39,995 nt of DNA from Nitrospira sp. (GTDB lineage Bacteria > Nitrospirota > Nitrospiria > Nitrospirales > Nitrospiraceae). Position numbers and translations under genes: made by a program. The notes under the pieces are model-generated. The model was not told the origin of the DNA, did not search any database, and worked only from the letters and a program-made list of their open reading frames with translations. Location: positions 1 through 39,995 of the forward strand of contig JAHBWU010000032.1 of the NCBI GenBank assembly GCA_019636835.1. The letters run 5' to 3'. Shown here piece after piece: positions 14,527 to 22,022 of this stretch (its first letter is position 1; every line of letters starts with the position of its first letter).

Positions 14527-15971
14527 GACCGTCCCCGCTTCTTTGGGGGACTGCAGGGAGCCGGACGGCTGAGCTCAGGCGGCAATTTGGTCTGGCCGTC
14601 CACGCAGGCGGCATTGAGTTGTGTCTGTGTGAGACCGATGGCCGACGAGAGTATGGCGCCCTTGAAGTTCGCGCGACGTAAGTCCGCCGAGTCCAGCCGC
14701 GCACCGCTCAAATCTGCTCCGACTAGGGCGGCGTTCTGGAGGCTGGTTTCCTGAAGATTGGCTTCCCGTAGATTGGCACGGCTCATGTCGGAATGGTTGA
14801 AATTCGATCCGCGAAGGTCTGCGCCGACGAAATTGGCCGATTCCAGATTGGCCCTGTTGAATTGTGCGTGCTGGAGAGAGGATTTCGGAGCGTAGATTTC
14901 GCTCAGATCGGCATTCATGAAGTTGATGTGCAGTCCCTTCGCCTCGATGAGGACCGCGCGGTTGAGATTAGCGTCCAGGAATTCAGCTTCATCGAGGACG
15001 GCGTGATACAGAATAGCCATCCGGAGCTTCGCCGAGTGCAAATCCACTTTGACCAGAGCGACCTCTTCCAGGTTGGCTCCTTCCAGGTCGGCGTCATGCA
15101 GGTCTGCGTCTTGTAGATCGGCATACCGGAGGTCTGCGCCCCGAAGAATCGCTTCCTTGAGGTTTGCGCCGCGTAAATTCGTTTCGTCCAGATAGGCGCT
15201 TTCCAAGTCGGCTTCGATCAGACGAGCCCCATCCAGATGCGCACGGTCCAGTAGTGTTCCCTGAAGAGTAGCGCGATGGAGATTCGCGTTGGTCAGGATG
15301 GTGCGCCGCAGGTCGGCACCTGTGAGGTCAGTATTCACCAGAACCGCATCCTTCAGGATCGCTCCGTAAAAATGTGCCTCGACGAAGTTGCCGTTGGTCA
15401 AGTCGGCAGAGGTGAGATCAGCGCCCTCCAACTGTACTCGCTCGAACGAGGATCCTTTCAACTTGGCACCGATCAGGATGGCGTTATAGAGAGCAGCCTC
15501 ATCGCCGATCGCGCGAGAAAGATTCGCGCCGGCGAGCCGGGCATGGCGCAGATCGGCACCAGCGAGATTACTGTCTTCCAGGACGGATTTGGTCAGGTCG
15601 GCTCCAGCGAGGCTGGCCTGAGCCAGAGTGGCCTGGGACAGTTTCGCTTGACGTAGAACTGTGCCTTCCAGATCGGCCCGTTCGAGATTCGCTCCCGAGA
15701 GGGCAGCCCCACTCAGATCGGCTTGGCAGAGCTCCATACGCTTCGCATCCGGGTTACCTCGATACTCCACCCAGCGTTCATGTGAACGCACAAAGGCCTG
15801 CAACATTTTGGCCGGGACCGGCCTTTTCTTATGGGGACTTTTGCAGATAGAAACCACGGGCGATGTCGCATGGGAAGCTAACGGACCAGCCGCTCCGGCC
15901 CATGAGACGGGGAGTCCAATGAGGATGATAATTGCCGGACAGAAGGTCTGGATAGAGAAGCGCTTCATCAT
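14523..15971 (-). CDS. Exported pentapeptide-repeat protein
   Basis: A 482-residue protein. An N-terminal signal segment (FSIQTFCPAIIILIGLPVSW, cleavage probably after AGAAG) precedes a short linker, then about 70 consecutive A(D/N)LxxA pentapeptides fill residues 110-460 (for example ADLSGAALSGANLERADLEG). Such repeats fold into a right-handed square beta-helix. The repeat run is long for the family. Two start codons (15971, 15968) follow AAGGAGACAC. The exported form differs from cytoplasmic gyrase-protecting relatives and suggests a scaffold or surface role. It is coupled to the downstream hydrolase. Confidence 0.85.
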   Translation of the reverse strand: MMKRFSIQTFCPAIIILIGLPVSWAGAAGPLASHATSPVVSICKSPHKKRPVPAKMLQAFVRSHERWVEYRGNPDAKRMELCQADLSGAALSGANLERADLEGTVLRQAKLSQATLAQASLAGADLTKSVLEDSNLAGADLRHARLAGANLSRAIGDEAALYNAILIGAKLKGSSFERVQLEGADLTSADLTNGNFVEAHFYGAILKDAVLVNTDLTGADLRRTILTNANLHRATLQGTLLDRAHLDGARLIEADLESAYLDETNLRGANLKEAILRGADLRYADLQDADLHDADLEGANLEEVALVKVDLHSAKLRMAILYHAVLDEAEFLDANLNRAVLIEAKGLHINFMNADLSEIYAPKSSLQHAQFNRANLESANFVGADLRGSNFNHSDMSRANLREANLQETSLQNAALVGADLSGARLDSADLRRANFKGAILSSAIGLTQTQLNAACVDGQTKLPPELSRPAPCSPPKKRGRS

Positions 15972-16054
15972 GTGTCTCCTTCGGTAGTAGAACCTGCGGC
16001 CAGCATTGTCTCATGGCTAGCAGCGATTCGGGAAGTTGTCCAACCGCGCAGCGG

Positions 16055-16299
16055 TGGTAGAGAGCCGATGAAGCCGGCGACACAGTGAGTCGGCCATGGT
16101 TCACCCTGGGACCCGAACAAACAATGGGCGCCGGTCGCGAGTCATAAAAATGGGAAAACATGGTGCATGAAACGTCGTCCATAGGTACCCAGGATGGGAA
16201 GAATTGCATCTTCCCGTTGATTATGAGTACTCGGGCGGGGAGGAAATCGCTCTGGGTGCCTACAATGAGCAACGCGTCATCAGGCGCGAAAGAGATCAT
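16055..16299 (-). pseudogene. Nicotinamidase/isochorismatase-family pseudogene
   Basis: From an ATG at 16299 the minus strand reads DDALLIVGTQSDFLPARVLI, clearly the first strand of nicotinamidase (normally IVDVQNDF), but the catalytic Asp is Gly. After about 30 residues similarity is lost; it returns in another frame as FGSQGEPWPTHCVAGFIGS (about 16065-16125), the conserved WPxHCV segment. The C-terminal half with the nucleophile Cys is absent. The gene is dead by deletion, frame change and active-site loss. It fills most of the gap 15972-16365. Confidence 0.65.
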
Positions 16300-16365
16300 G
16301 TGAGAAGTGGGGGGAACCTGGTGCGACGTCTCTCCAGATCAACACGTAACGAGATCTTCGCTCAG

Positions 16366-16752
16366 TTATTGTCCTCGTTGCGATAACACGCGAATGTACG
16401 CCACGACGTCTTGCATTTCTCCGTCGGTGAGCCGGCCGCGCCAGGCATGCATCGGACTGAAAACGACGCCGTGCTCGATGGTCCGCAGTAACTCCTCGTC
16501 GGATTTCAGGAACGATTGAAATCGCTGAAAATTGGCCGGGGGGACTTTCAATGAGGCGGCGGCAGGTCCATCGCCTCGACCGTTTGGGCCATGGCAGCTT
16601 TGGCAATGCCGCTCGTACACGGTTTTCCCGCGTGCGCGGTCAGGAAGATAGTCCTGAGCGTAAAGTGAGGAGGGTCCACATACAATCAAAACCCCGAAGA
16701 GTCCTGCTGCAAGGAGCCGAGGTGGTATGAACTGCCATGGAGCTGTGAGCAC
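16366..16752 (-). CDS. Small class I cytochrome c
   Basis: A 128-residue periplasmic cytochrome. I chose the GTG at 16752 (four bases after the upstream stop, weak AGAAGAG site), which gives a clean signal peptide ending in SSLYAQ. The heme site CQSCH is at 50-54 and the likely axial Met lies in FSPMHAW. The form resembles single-heme cytochromes of the cbb3/SoxX class (DGPAAASLKVPPANF, LTDGEMQDVVAYI). A longer version starting at 16851 would overlap the FmdB gene. It is the last gene of the operon 18923-16366; the partner complex is unknown. Confidence 0.85.
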   Translation of the reverse strand: MLTAPWQFIPPRLLAAGLFGVLIVCGPSSLYAQDYLPDRARGKTVYERHCQSCHGPNGRGDGPAAASLKVPPANFQRFQSFLKSDEELLRTIEHGVVFSPMHAWRGRLTDGEMQDVVAYIRVLSQRGQ

Positions 16753-16756
16753 GCTG

Positions 16757-16921
16757 CTAACTCTTCTTTGTGGTGTGAGCAATGAATGGGCTGAAGAGCT
16801 GCTGTAGCTTTTTGCTGCCGCACGCGGGGCATGTAACTTCCCCGGCCGCATGCTCCTTCAAGGTCACCACGATCAACGATTCCTTTCCGCAATCGAGGCA
16901 CTTATAGTCGTACATCGGCAT
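16757..16921 (-). CDS. FmdB-type zinc-ribbon protein
   Basis: A 54-residue protein beginning MPMYDYKCLDCGKES. Four Cys (C8, C11, C31, C34) form a zinc ribbon, and the following KKLQQLFSPF matches the FmdB/CxxC regulatory family. The ATG at 16921 follows GAGGTGTGCC. It is 19 bases after the Usp stop and 4 before the cytochrome start, so it sits inside the operon. Its role is unknown; regulatory or assembly functions have been suggested for relatives. Confidence 0.85.
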   Translation of the reverse strand: MPMYDYKCLDCGKESLIVVTLKEHAAGEVTCPACGSKKLQQLFSPFIAHTTKKS

Positions 16922-16940
16922 GGCACACCTCGTTCGACAA

Positions 16941-17804
16941 TCAGCCAAAAATCATGAGTGGATAGGTTCCCTGGTGCAACAGAGCATGTGAAACACTGCC
17001 GAGCACCATGCGGGTGAGGCCGCGGCGCCCCCGGGATCCCAAGAGGATAAGGTCCGGATGCAAGGCCTTGGCCTCCTGAAGAATTCCATCAACCGGAGTC
17101 CCCAACGTGGTCGCCACGCGGGTCTGGTAGCCCCAGGGATTGAGCTTGGCTGCCGTCTCGTCGAGAAAATCGTTTGCCTTGCGGAGGGAGTGGGTCTCCA
17201 TGTGCTCAACCGAGACCGCATCCACCGGCCAGGGAGGTCTGGTATGGGGGAGGACGGTGAACAAAGTAATCGTGGGGGGATCACGAAATGGTTTCTGTTG
17301 AAGGAAGGCGAGGGCATGGTCTGCATCATAGTTGCCTTGGAGGGGAAGCAAAATGTGATGAAGCGCTTTCAACGGACCAGGAAGAATGAATTTCGTGCCC
17401 GGCCCAAAGGTCAGCACACGGTGGGAGACGCTTCCAATGAGCCGTTCCTTGATCGGTCCAAGCCCTCGGGTACCTAAGAGAATCAGCCCTACCTTGAATT
17501 GTTCAGCCAAGGCCACGATTTGATCCGCCGGAGAGCCGGCGACCAGATGCTTCGTGACCGGCCCGACGTCCAATGGGAGCAATGACACAATGCGATCCAA
17601 CAAGCGAGTCCCATCGTCGCGCATGTTTCGCTCGGCCGTCTCGTACAGTTCTTGCGCCACTTCAGGCATCATCATGGGATAGGCCGGGCTAGGGACATCG
17701 ATCACGTGTACGATGTGCAGTTCCTCGGCACGAGACAGGTACTTAAGGGACCGAACCGCCTCATACGAATGATCAGAACCGTCGACAGTGAGCAAAATTT
17801 TCAT
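16941..17804 (-). CDS. Universal stress protein, two tandem UspA domains
   Basis: A 287-residue tandem Usp. Domain 1 (1-145) begins MKILLTVDGSDHSYEAV and has the loop GTRGLGPIKERLIGSVSHRV. Domain 2 (146-287) begins LHHILLPLQGNYDADHAL, lacks the usual Asp near its start, and has GSRGRRGLTRMVLGSVSHAL. Both nucleotide loops are intact. The start follows AAGGTGATGCC. It lies 45 bases downstream of the MgtE-like gene, so it probably belongs to the same transcript. Confidence 0.9.
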   Translation of the reverse strand: MKILLTVDGSDHSYEAVRSLKYLSRAEELHIVHVIDVPSPAYPMMMPEVAQELYETAERNMRDDGTRLLDRIVSLLPLDVGPVTKHLVAGSPADQIVALAEQFKVGLILLGTRGLGPIKERLIGSVSHRVLTFGPGTKFILPGPLKALHHILLPLQGNYDADHALAFLQQKPFRDPPTITLFTVLPHTRPPWPVDAVSVEHMETHSLRKANDFLDETAAKLNPWGYQTRVATTLGTPVDGILQEAKALHPDLILLGSRGRRGLTRMVLGSVSHALLHQGTYPLMIFG

Positions 17805-17849
17805 GGCATCACCTTCAGGCTGTGGGTCTGCTGTTTCGTATCATCTGAA

Positions 17850-18806
17850 TCATTCAGCCAATAAGGCCGTCGCGATCATCAAGTAAATCCCCACGCTCAG
17901 AATGTCTTGGACGACGGTCGCCACCGGTCCACTGGCCAGGGCAGGATCTGCTCCAAGGCGCGCCAGCCCCAGCGGAAGAAGACTGGCCGTGACGGTGGCA
18001 ACGACGGCGGTGAGCCCTAGTGAGGCTCCTACGATCATCGCCAAGGCCGGGCGTCCGTTCCACATCCACAAGCACGCAGTTGCCACGATTGCGACGATCG
18101 TTCCGATGCAGGCTCCGATCAACGCTTCTCCGGCGAGTTGTGTCCATAGCGCGACTTCGCCATAGGCCAACCGTCGAACCAGGACGGTTTCAGTTTGTGT
18201 CCCAACGGCATCGGCCATGTACACGACGAGAGGCAGAAAGAAGGCAAGGGCCACTTCGTTCTTCAACGATGCTTCAAACGCCGAGGCCACGCCTCCGGCC
18301 AAGAATCCTCCCGCCAGGCCGACCATCAACCATGGCAGACGCGCGCGCACCTGAGTCAGTGTCTGCCGAGCGGTGACCGACAAGGGGAGGTGGTTTATTC
18401 TGCCTACGCCGCCCATCCGCAAGAAGTTGTCCACGTGTTCCTCATGCAGCAAGGCCAAGAGCCTTCCGATCGGAATAGCGCCAAGCAGCCGACGACGGCC
18501 GTCGATGACAGCCACATCTGCGTCATGACGTTCGACTGCGCGCAGTGCCACGGTCTCGGCCGCATCGCTTGGGATGACTTCGATCGGAGGTTGGCCTTCG
18601 AGATCGGCCAGAGGGGTCTGTTCCTTCGCTTGGAGAAGCCGTTCAATCGGGACCTGGCCGACCAGTGTTGCTTGATCATCGACCAGGTAAATGTGTCCGA
18701 CTTCGTCCCATGTGCGGGCTCGAAGCGCAGCCATCGTTTCGCTGACCGTGCGGTATCTGTCGCTCCGGGGAATGTCTACGGTCATCAGATCAGCAGCAGT
18801 CGCCAT
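17850..18806 (-). CDS. MgtE-like divalent-cation transporter with CBS pair
   Basis: A 318-residue membrane protein. Residues 1-140 hold a CBS pair (VGHIYLVDDQATLVGQVP, DADVAVIDGRRRLLGAIP); the rest has five membrane segments, including FLPLVVYMADAVGTQTETV and ATVVQDILSVGIYLMIATALL, which match the MgtE channel domain. The usual N-terminal helical sensor domain of MgtE is missing, and the conserved GN.G.Q motif is changed to AVGTQ, so gating and selectivity may differ. The start follows GAGGAAACGGG. A 31-residue membrane protein lies 21 bases upstream. Confidence 0.85.
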   Translation of the reverse strand: MATAADLMTVDIPRSDRYRTVSETMAALRARTWDEVGHIYLVDDQATLVGQVPIERLLQAKEQTPLADLEGQPPIEVIPSDAAETVALRAVERHDADVAVIDGRRRLLGAIPIGRLLALLHEEHVDNFLRMGGVGRINHLPLSVTARQTLTQVRARLPWLMVGLAGGFLAGGVASAFEASLKNEVALAFFLPLVVYMADAVGTQTETVLVRRLAYGEVALWTQLAGEALIGACIGTIVAIVATACLWMWNGRPALAMIVGASLGLTAVVATVTASLLPLGLARLGADPALASGPVATVVQDILSVGIYLMIATALLAE

Positions 18807-18827
18807 CCCGTTTCCTCTGCGTCGACG

Positions 18828-18923
18828 TCACTGACAATCTGCAGGACAGAAGAAAACAACGTACACGACAATCGCCAAACCTAAACCTATCGCTCCAAGC
18901 AGGATCCACTGTGCCCGTGTCAT
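18828..18923 (-). CDS. Predicted 31-residue single-helix membrane protein
   Basis: The minus strand has an ATG at 18923 behind AAGGGGAGAAGA at good spacing, opening a 31-codon frame that ends with TGA at 18828. The peptide is MTRAQWILLGAIGLG followed by LAIVVYVVFFCPADCQ: one hydrophobic helix (residues about 6-25) with an Arg at the N side and a C-P-A-D-C tail with two Cys. It lies 21 bases before the MgtE-like gene and shares its direction. Small size, ribosome site, spacing and clear helix support a real gene. Function is unknown. Confidence 0.6.
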   Translation of the reverse strand: MTRAQWILLGAIGLGLAIVVYVVFFCPADCQ

Positions 18924-19227
18924 TCTTCTCCCCTTACCGAAGATGGTCTTCAGCAAGTCCAATGCCGCCATGGGAAAGATCAATTTCGCTTCAGAATCCC
19001 CTCACTCCTCACCGTTTACTCATCGCTTTCCATGGCGCCTTCTGCTACAGGGAGCGAATAACCGCTGTAGCAGAGAGCCCCTGCATCAAGAGTCGGCCCT
19101 ATGGTCAGTCGCCGGTCGCGAAAGGAACGACTGCAATCCCGTGGTTTCTCCAAACACTCACCCATTGCCGGAAGCTCATCATACGTGGCATTGCCCTTGC
19201 TCAAATTCCTGGCCGGGAGGATCGTGC
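18924..19227. other. Intergenic region with an inverted repeat
   Basis: This stretch lies between the divergent operons starting at 18923 (minus) and 19349 (plus) and must hold both promoters. It contains a perfect 9-base inverted repeat, CTGCTACAG (19042-19050) and CTGTAGCAG (19065-19073), spaced by 14 bases, which could be an operator or a hairpin. No gene of recognisable family is present. Confidence 0.45.
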
Positions 19228-19302
19228 ATGGAGCGGGAGACCGATCTCTTCAAAACCTTTCTTGTACCAGTGGATTTCTCCTCCTGCTGGAGGAAGTCAT
19301 GA
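19228..19302 (+). pseudogene. N-terminal vestige of another Usp gene
   Basis: An ATG at 19228 behind GGGAGGATCGTGC opens a 24-codon frame containing FKTFLVPVDFSSC, the standard first strand and loop of UspA domains, then stops at TGA 19300-19302. The remaining domain is absent. It sits just upstream of the intact Usp gene at 19349, so it is most likely the stump of a deleted paralogue, or less likely a translated leader. Confidence 0.5.
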
Positions 19303-19348
19303 CCAGTGGAGGAAACCGGGTGCCGTGGCGGAGGAGTGCGGAGGCAGT

Positions 19349-20320
19349 ATGAGTGTGTCCGGAGGAGGACTAAGAATTCTCTGTGCGACTGACGGGTCGC
19401 ATGGTTCGGCGACAGCGGAGGCCTATGCCTGTGGGTTGGCCCAGTCATGGGGGGCCGCGCTCACAGTCATGAGCGTGCTGGAATTTCCTCCCGGGATGAA
19501 CCCTGACTATGCGGTGAATCGACTGTACCTCGATGAATTGATGAAGGAGGTCACGACGAAATTAACGGATCTAAAGGCGCGAGTGGCTGCTCTTGGGATT
19601 CCCGTTCAATCGTATGTGGCATCAGGAATCCCCAGCGAAGAAGTACTGTCCCTCGCCCAGACTCAAGGGGTCGAACTGATAGTGGTCGGAACCAGAGGGA
19701 AGACCGGTCTCGAACATATCTTGCTGGGGAGCACGGCAGAGCGAATCATTCGTATGGCACCCTGTCCCGTTTTGACTGTTCCCATGGTAAAACAGCGGGC
19801 GGATGGAAACTCGAGTACCGAAAAGCCAAGCACCACCCCGAAGCGAACGCTCGTGCCGGTCGATTTTTCCGACTGTTCGCTCGATGCATGTGAGTATGGC
19901 GCATTGATCGCGCAACGATCGAACGCCTCCATGAAACTTCTTCATGTGTTAGAGCCGGTGTCGTACGGCCTGGATTTCACGCTGCCCCATATGGCCCAGC
20001 ATGAAGCGAGCAAGACAGCCGTCACGAAACGGTTATCGGATCTCGTCTCCGCCCTCGGTGCCGTCGGCATAGCGTCCGACTTCTTGATTTCGGGCGGGCT
20101 GCCGGCAGATTCTATTCTTGACGCGGCCCGATCTCAGTCGATCGATGTGATCATCATGGGGACTCATGGCCGTCGTGGCTTGTCTCATACGTTGTTCGGC
20201 AGTATTGCGGAGGCCGTCCTTCGGAGATCTTCGTGCCCTGTGCTTACAGTACGGAGTTCGAAGGTGCCGTCAGATCATCGTCGTGTCCTCTCAGGACATT
20301 CGACGCCAACCAATGTCTAA
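19349..20320 (+). CDS. Universal stress protein, two tandem UspA domains
   Basis: A 323-residue tandem Usp. The ATG at 19349 follows GGAGGCAGT; the frame extends further upstream without coding character. Domain 1 (about 8-150) begins LRILCATDGSHGSATAEAYA and has GTRGKTGLEHILLGSTAERI and CPVLTV. A linker with Ser/Thr/Lys leads to domain 2 (170-310), RTLVPVDFSDCSLDACEYGA to GTHGRRGLSHTLFGSIAEAV. Both ATP loops look intact. It heads a five-gene plus-strand operon with DUF2934, a conserved unknown, phosphofructokinase and another Usp. Confidence 0.9.
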   Translation: MSVSGGGLRILCATDGSHGSATAEAYACGLAQSWGAALTVMSVLEFPPGMNPDYAVNRLYLDELMKEVTTKLTDLKARVAALGIPVQSYVASGIPSEEVLSLAQTQGVELIVVGTRGKTGLEHILLGSTAERIIRMAPCPVLTVPMVKQRADGNSSTEKPSTTPKRTLVPVDFSDCSLDACEYGALIAQRSNASMKLLHVLEPVSYGLDFTLPHMAQHEASKTAVTKRLSDLVSALGAVGIASDFLISGGLPADSILDAARSQSIDVIIMGTHGRRGLSHTLFGSIAEAVLRRSSCPVLTVRSSKVPSDHRRVLSGHSTPTNV

Positions 20321-20334
20321 CCCAGGAGCGAGTC

Positions 20335-20559
20335 ATGGGAACGCGCAAGACGACAACCAGAAAAGTGAAAGGCCGACCGACCTCCGCAGCGAGTCGAGCC
20401 AAAAAGCCCATCGAATCGCCGGATGGAATGTGGGAACGGATCTCGCGGAAAGCATACGAGCTCTGGGAACAGCGCGGTCGTCAAGAAGGCGGCGCGCTTC
20501 GAGATTGGCTCGACGCCGAGGGAATCGTCATGGAAGAAATCCATGAAGCGCGCGAGTGA
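20335..20559 (+). CDS. DUF2934-domain protein
   Basis: A 74-residue protein starting at an ATG behind CCAGGAGCGAG. A Lys/Arg-rich N-terminus (TRKTTTRKVKGRP) precedes the DUF2934 segment WERISRKAYELWEQRG, GALRDWLDAEGIV. The domain is a short helix pair found in many stress-associated proteins, without known biochemical function. It starts 14 bases after the Usp stop and overlaps the next gene by 17 bases. Confidence 0.8.
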   Translation: MGTRKTTTRKVKGRPTSAASRAKKPIESPDGMWERISRKAYELWEQRGRQEGGALRDWLDAEGIVMEEIHEARE

Positions 20560-21919
20560 ACAAGCGGCAGGATTCCGGACTGCGCGGCCTTCCTCTTTGG
20601 ACGGAGTGCTCTCGCGCCTGGACAACCTTTCGCGTAAACCTGAATTCATGTTGCAACGTGAACTGGCGCTCGCGCGCGCACTCAAGCCGTACCTGGAAGG
20701 GGGCGCAGGACGGCTCGTCGCGCCGCTTGAGCAAGAAGTCGAACTGGCGAGCCTCTACCTGTGCTGCGACTACTATCCGGATGATGGACAGCTGACGATC
20801 ATCGAACAGCTGCGGGACATCATCACCGAACACATTCCTGAGGAGGAGCGGCAGTGGCTCGATCCCTTGAAACACTCTTATCTCGATGTGCTGAAACCGA
20901 CCTCGCCACCACAACCCGGTCGAGATCTCGTGCTGCAATCACTTGCCGATGAAACGAGGCTGATCCTACCCGGCGGAGAATTCGCCGGGGATCTTGCGGC
21001 GGACCGCCCGTTGCTTACCCGAGTCATTCATGATCCAAACACCCAGGAGCCCGACCGGGCCGTATGGGCCGGTTGTGGGATCACCGTTTCGCAAGCCGAT
21101 GCAAAGGCGTTGCTTGACATCACGTCGGAATGGCGTCGAGAGATGGAGGTGACGACTGGATCCTTTGCGCTGGGAGAATGGAAGGAGTTTGCCAAGCGAT
21201 TCGGCTACATGATTCTCTGGGCACTCGCGCAGTTACGCATGGCTGCTTTGGTGGATGCCGTCATCCATATCGGATATCGCAATCCCAATGGCCAGCCCTA
21301 TCTGTATGCGGTCGCTCTGTACGACCACCACGAGCACCGATTCTTCGCCGAAACCCTGTCCGAGATGAACGAATTTCATGTAGAAAAGCAGGTTTCAGAC
21401 GACACGCAGAGCGCCGCCGGAGATCGACTCTCGGTGCAGAAATGGGTACAACGGGAGGATGGTAGGCTCGTTGCCCGACTCACGCTGACTGTTTTTCAGC
21501 TCATCGTGGAATGCGACAGCCCGCAGCGACTGGACCACATCAAGCATCGACTCGCGGCCTCGTTGGGATTTTCACTGCATTTCCGAGGCGAGACATTGGT
21601 ACCGCCGGCCCGGCAACTATCGATGGACGAACTCATGTCCGATGAACCTCCGAAGGTGGTTGTGACACCGGGAGAAGACCGTACGCTGCTCAACCAGTTC
21701 CTGGAGAAAGCGTACTTGGAGTGGTCGGATCAGCCTCATCTCGCGCTCAGCGGACAAACGCCTCGGCATGCGGCGACGACTGCAACGTTGCGAAGCAAGG
21801 TCGGTGAGCTGATCGACGATATGGAGCGACACGATCCGGGCCGTCAGCGGTTTGGAAAGCCGGCCTTCAGTTATAACCGACTTCGCGCACATGTCGGCTT
21901 GGAAGAACTGCCGGAGTAA
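20543..21919 (+). CDS. Large conserved hypothetical protein with ParS/MbcA-like C-terminus
   Basis: A 458-residue soluble protein starting inside the end of the DUF2934 gene (GGAAGAAATCC before ATG). The N-terminal 130 residues are helical (LDGVLSRLDNLSRKPEF, IIEQLRDIITEHIPEEER). The C-terminal 60 residues read FLEKAYLEWSDQPHLALSG, QTPRHAATTATLRSKVGELI, similar to the toxin-binding domain of MbcA/ParS/Xre antitoxins (DUF2384), with QTPRHAA as the core. The central 250 residues have no recognisable domain. Function is unknown; co-transcription with Usp and phosphofructokinase suggests a stress or energy-charge role. Confidence 0.65.
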   Translation: MKRASEQAAGFRTARPSSLDGVLSRLDNLSRKPEFMLQRELALARALKPYLEGGAGRLVAPLEQEVELASLYLCCDYYPDDGQLTIIEQLRDIITEHIPEEERQWLDPLKHSYLDVLKPTSPPQPGRDLVLQSLADETRLILPGGEFAGDLAADRPLLTRVIHDPNTQEPDRAVWAGCGITVSQADAKALLDITSEWRREMEVTTGSFALGEWKEFAKRFGYMILWALAQLRMAALVDAVIHIGYRNPNGQPYLYAVALYDHHEHRFFAETLSEMNEFHVEKQVSDDTQSAAGDRLSVQKWVQREDGRLVARLTLTVFQLIVECDSPQRLDHIKHRLAASLGFSLHFRGETLVPPARQLSMDELMSDEPPKVVVTPGEDRTLLNQFLEKAYLEWSDQPHLALSGQTPRHAATTATLRSKVGELIDDMERHDPGRQRFGKPAFSYNRLRAHVGLEELPE

Positions 21920-22022
21920 TTCGAGCCTCACCGCTTGCCTCTTGACGAGATGGAGTATACAACCATGCCGAAGATGATGAAAAAGTTGAAGGGCCGATGG
22001 AGATAGTCCGAGGAGAAAACCG

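Noticed and set aside
14793..15656. Plus-strand open frames opposite the pentapeptide-repeat gene
   Set aside because: Their apparent internal repetition is the mirror of the A(D/N)LxxA codons on the other strand.
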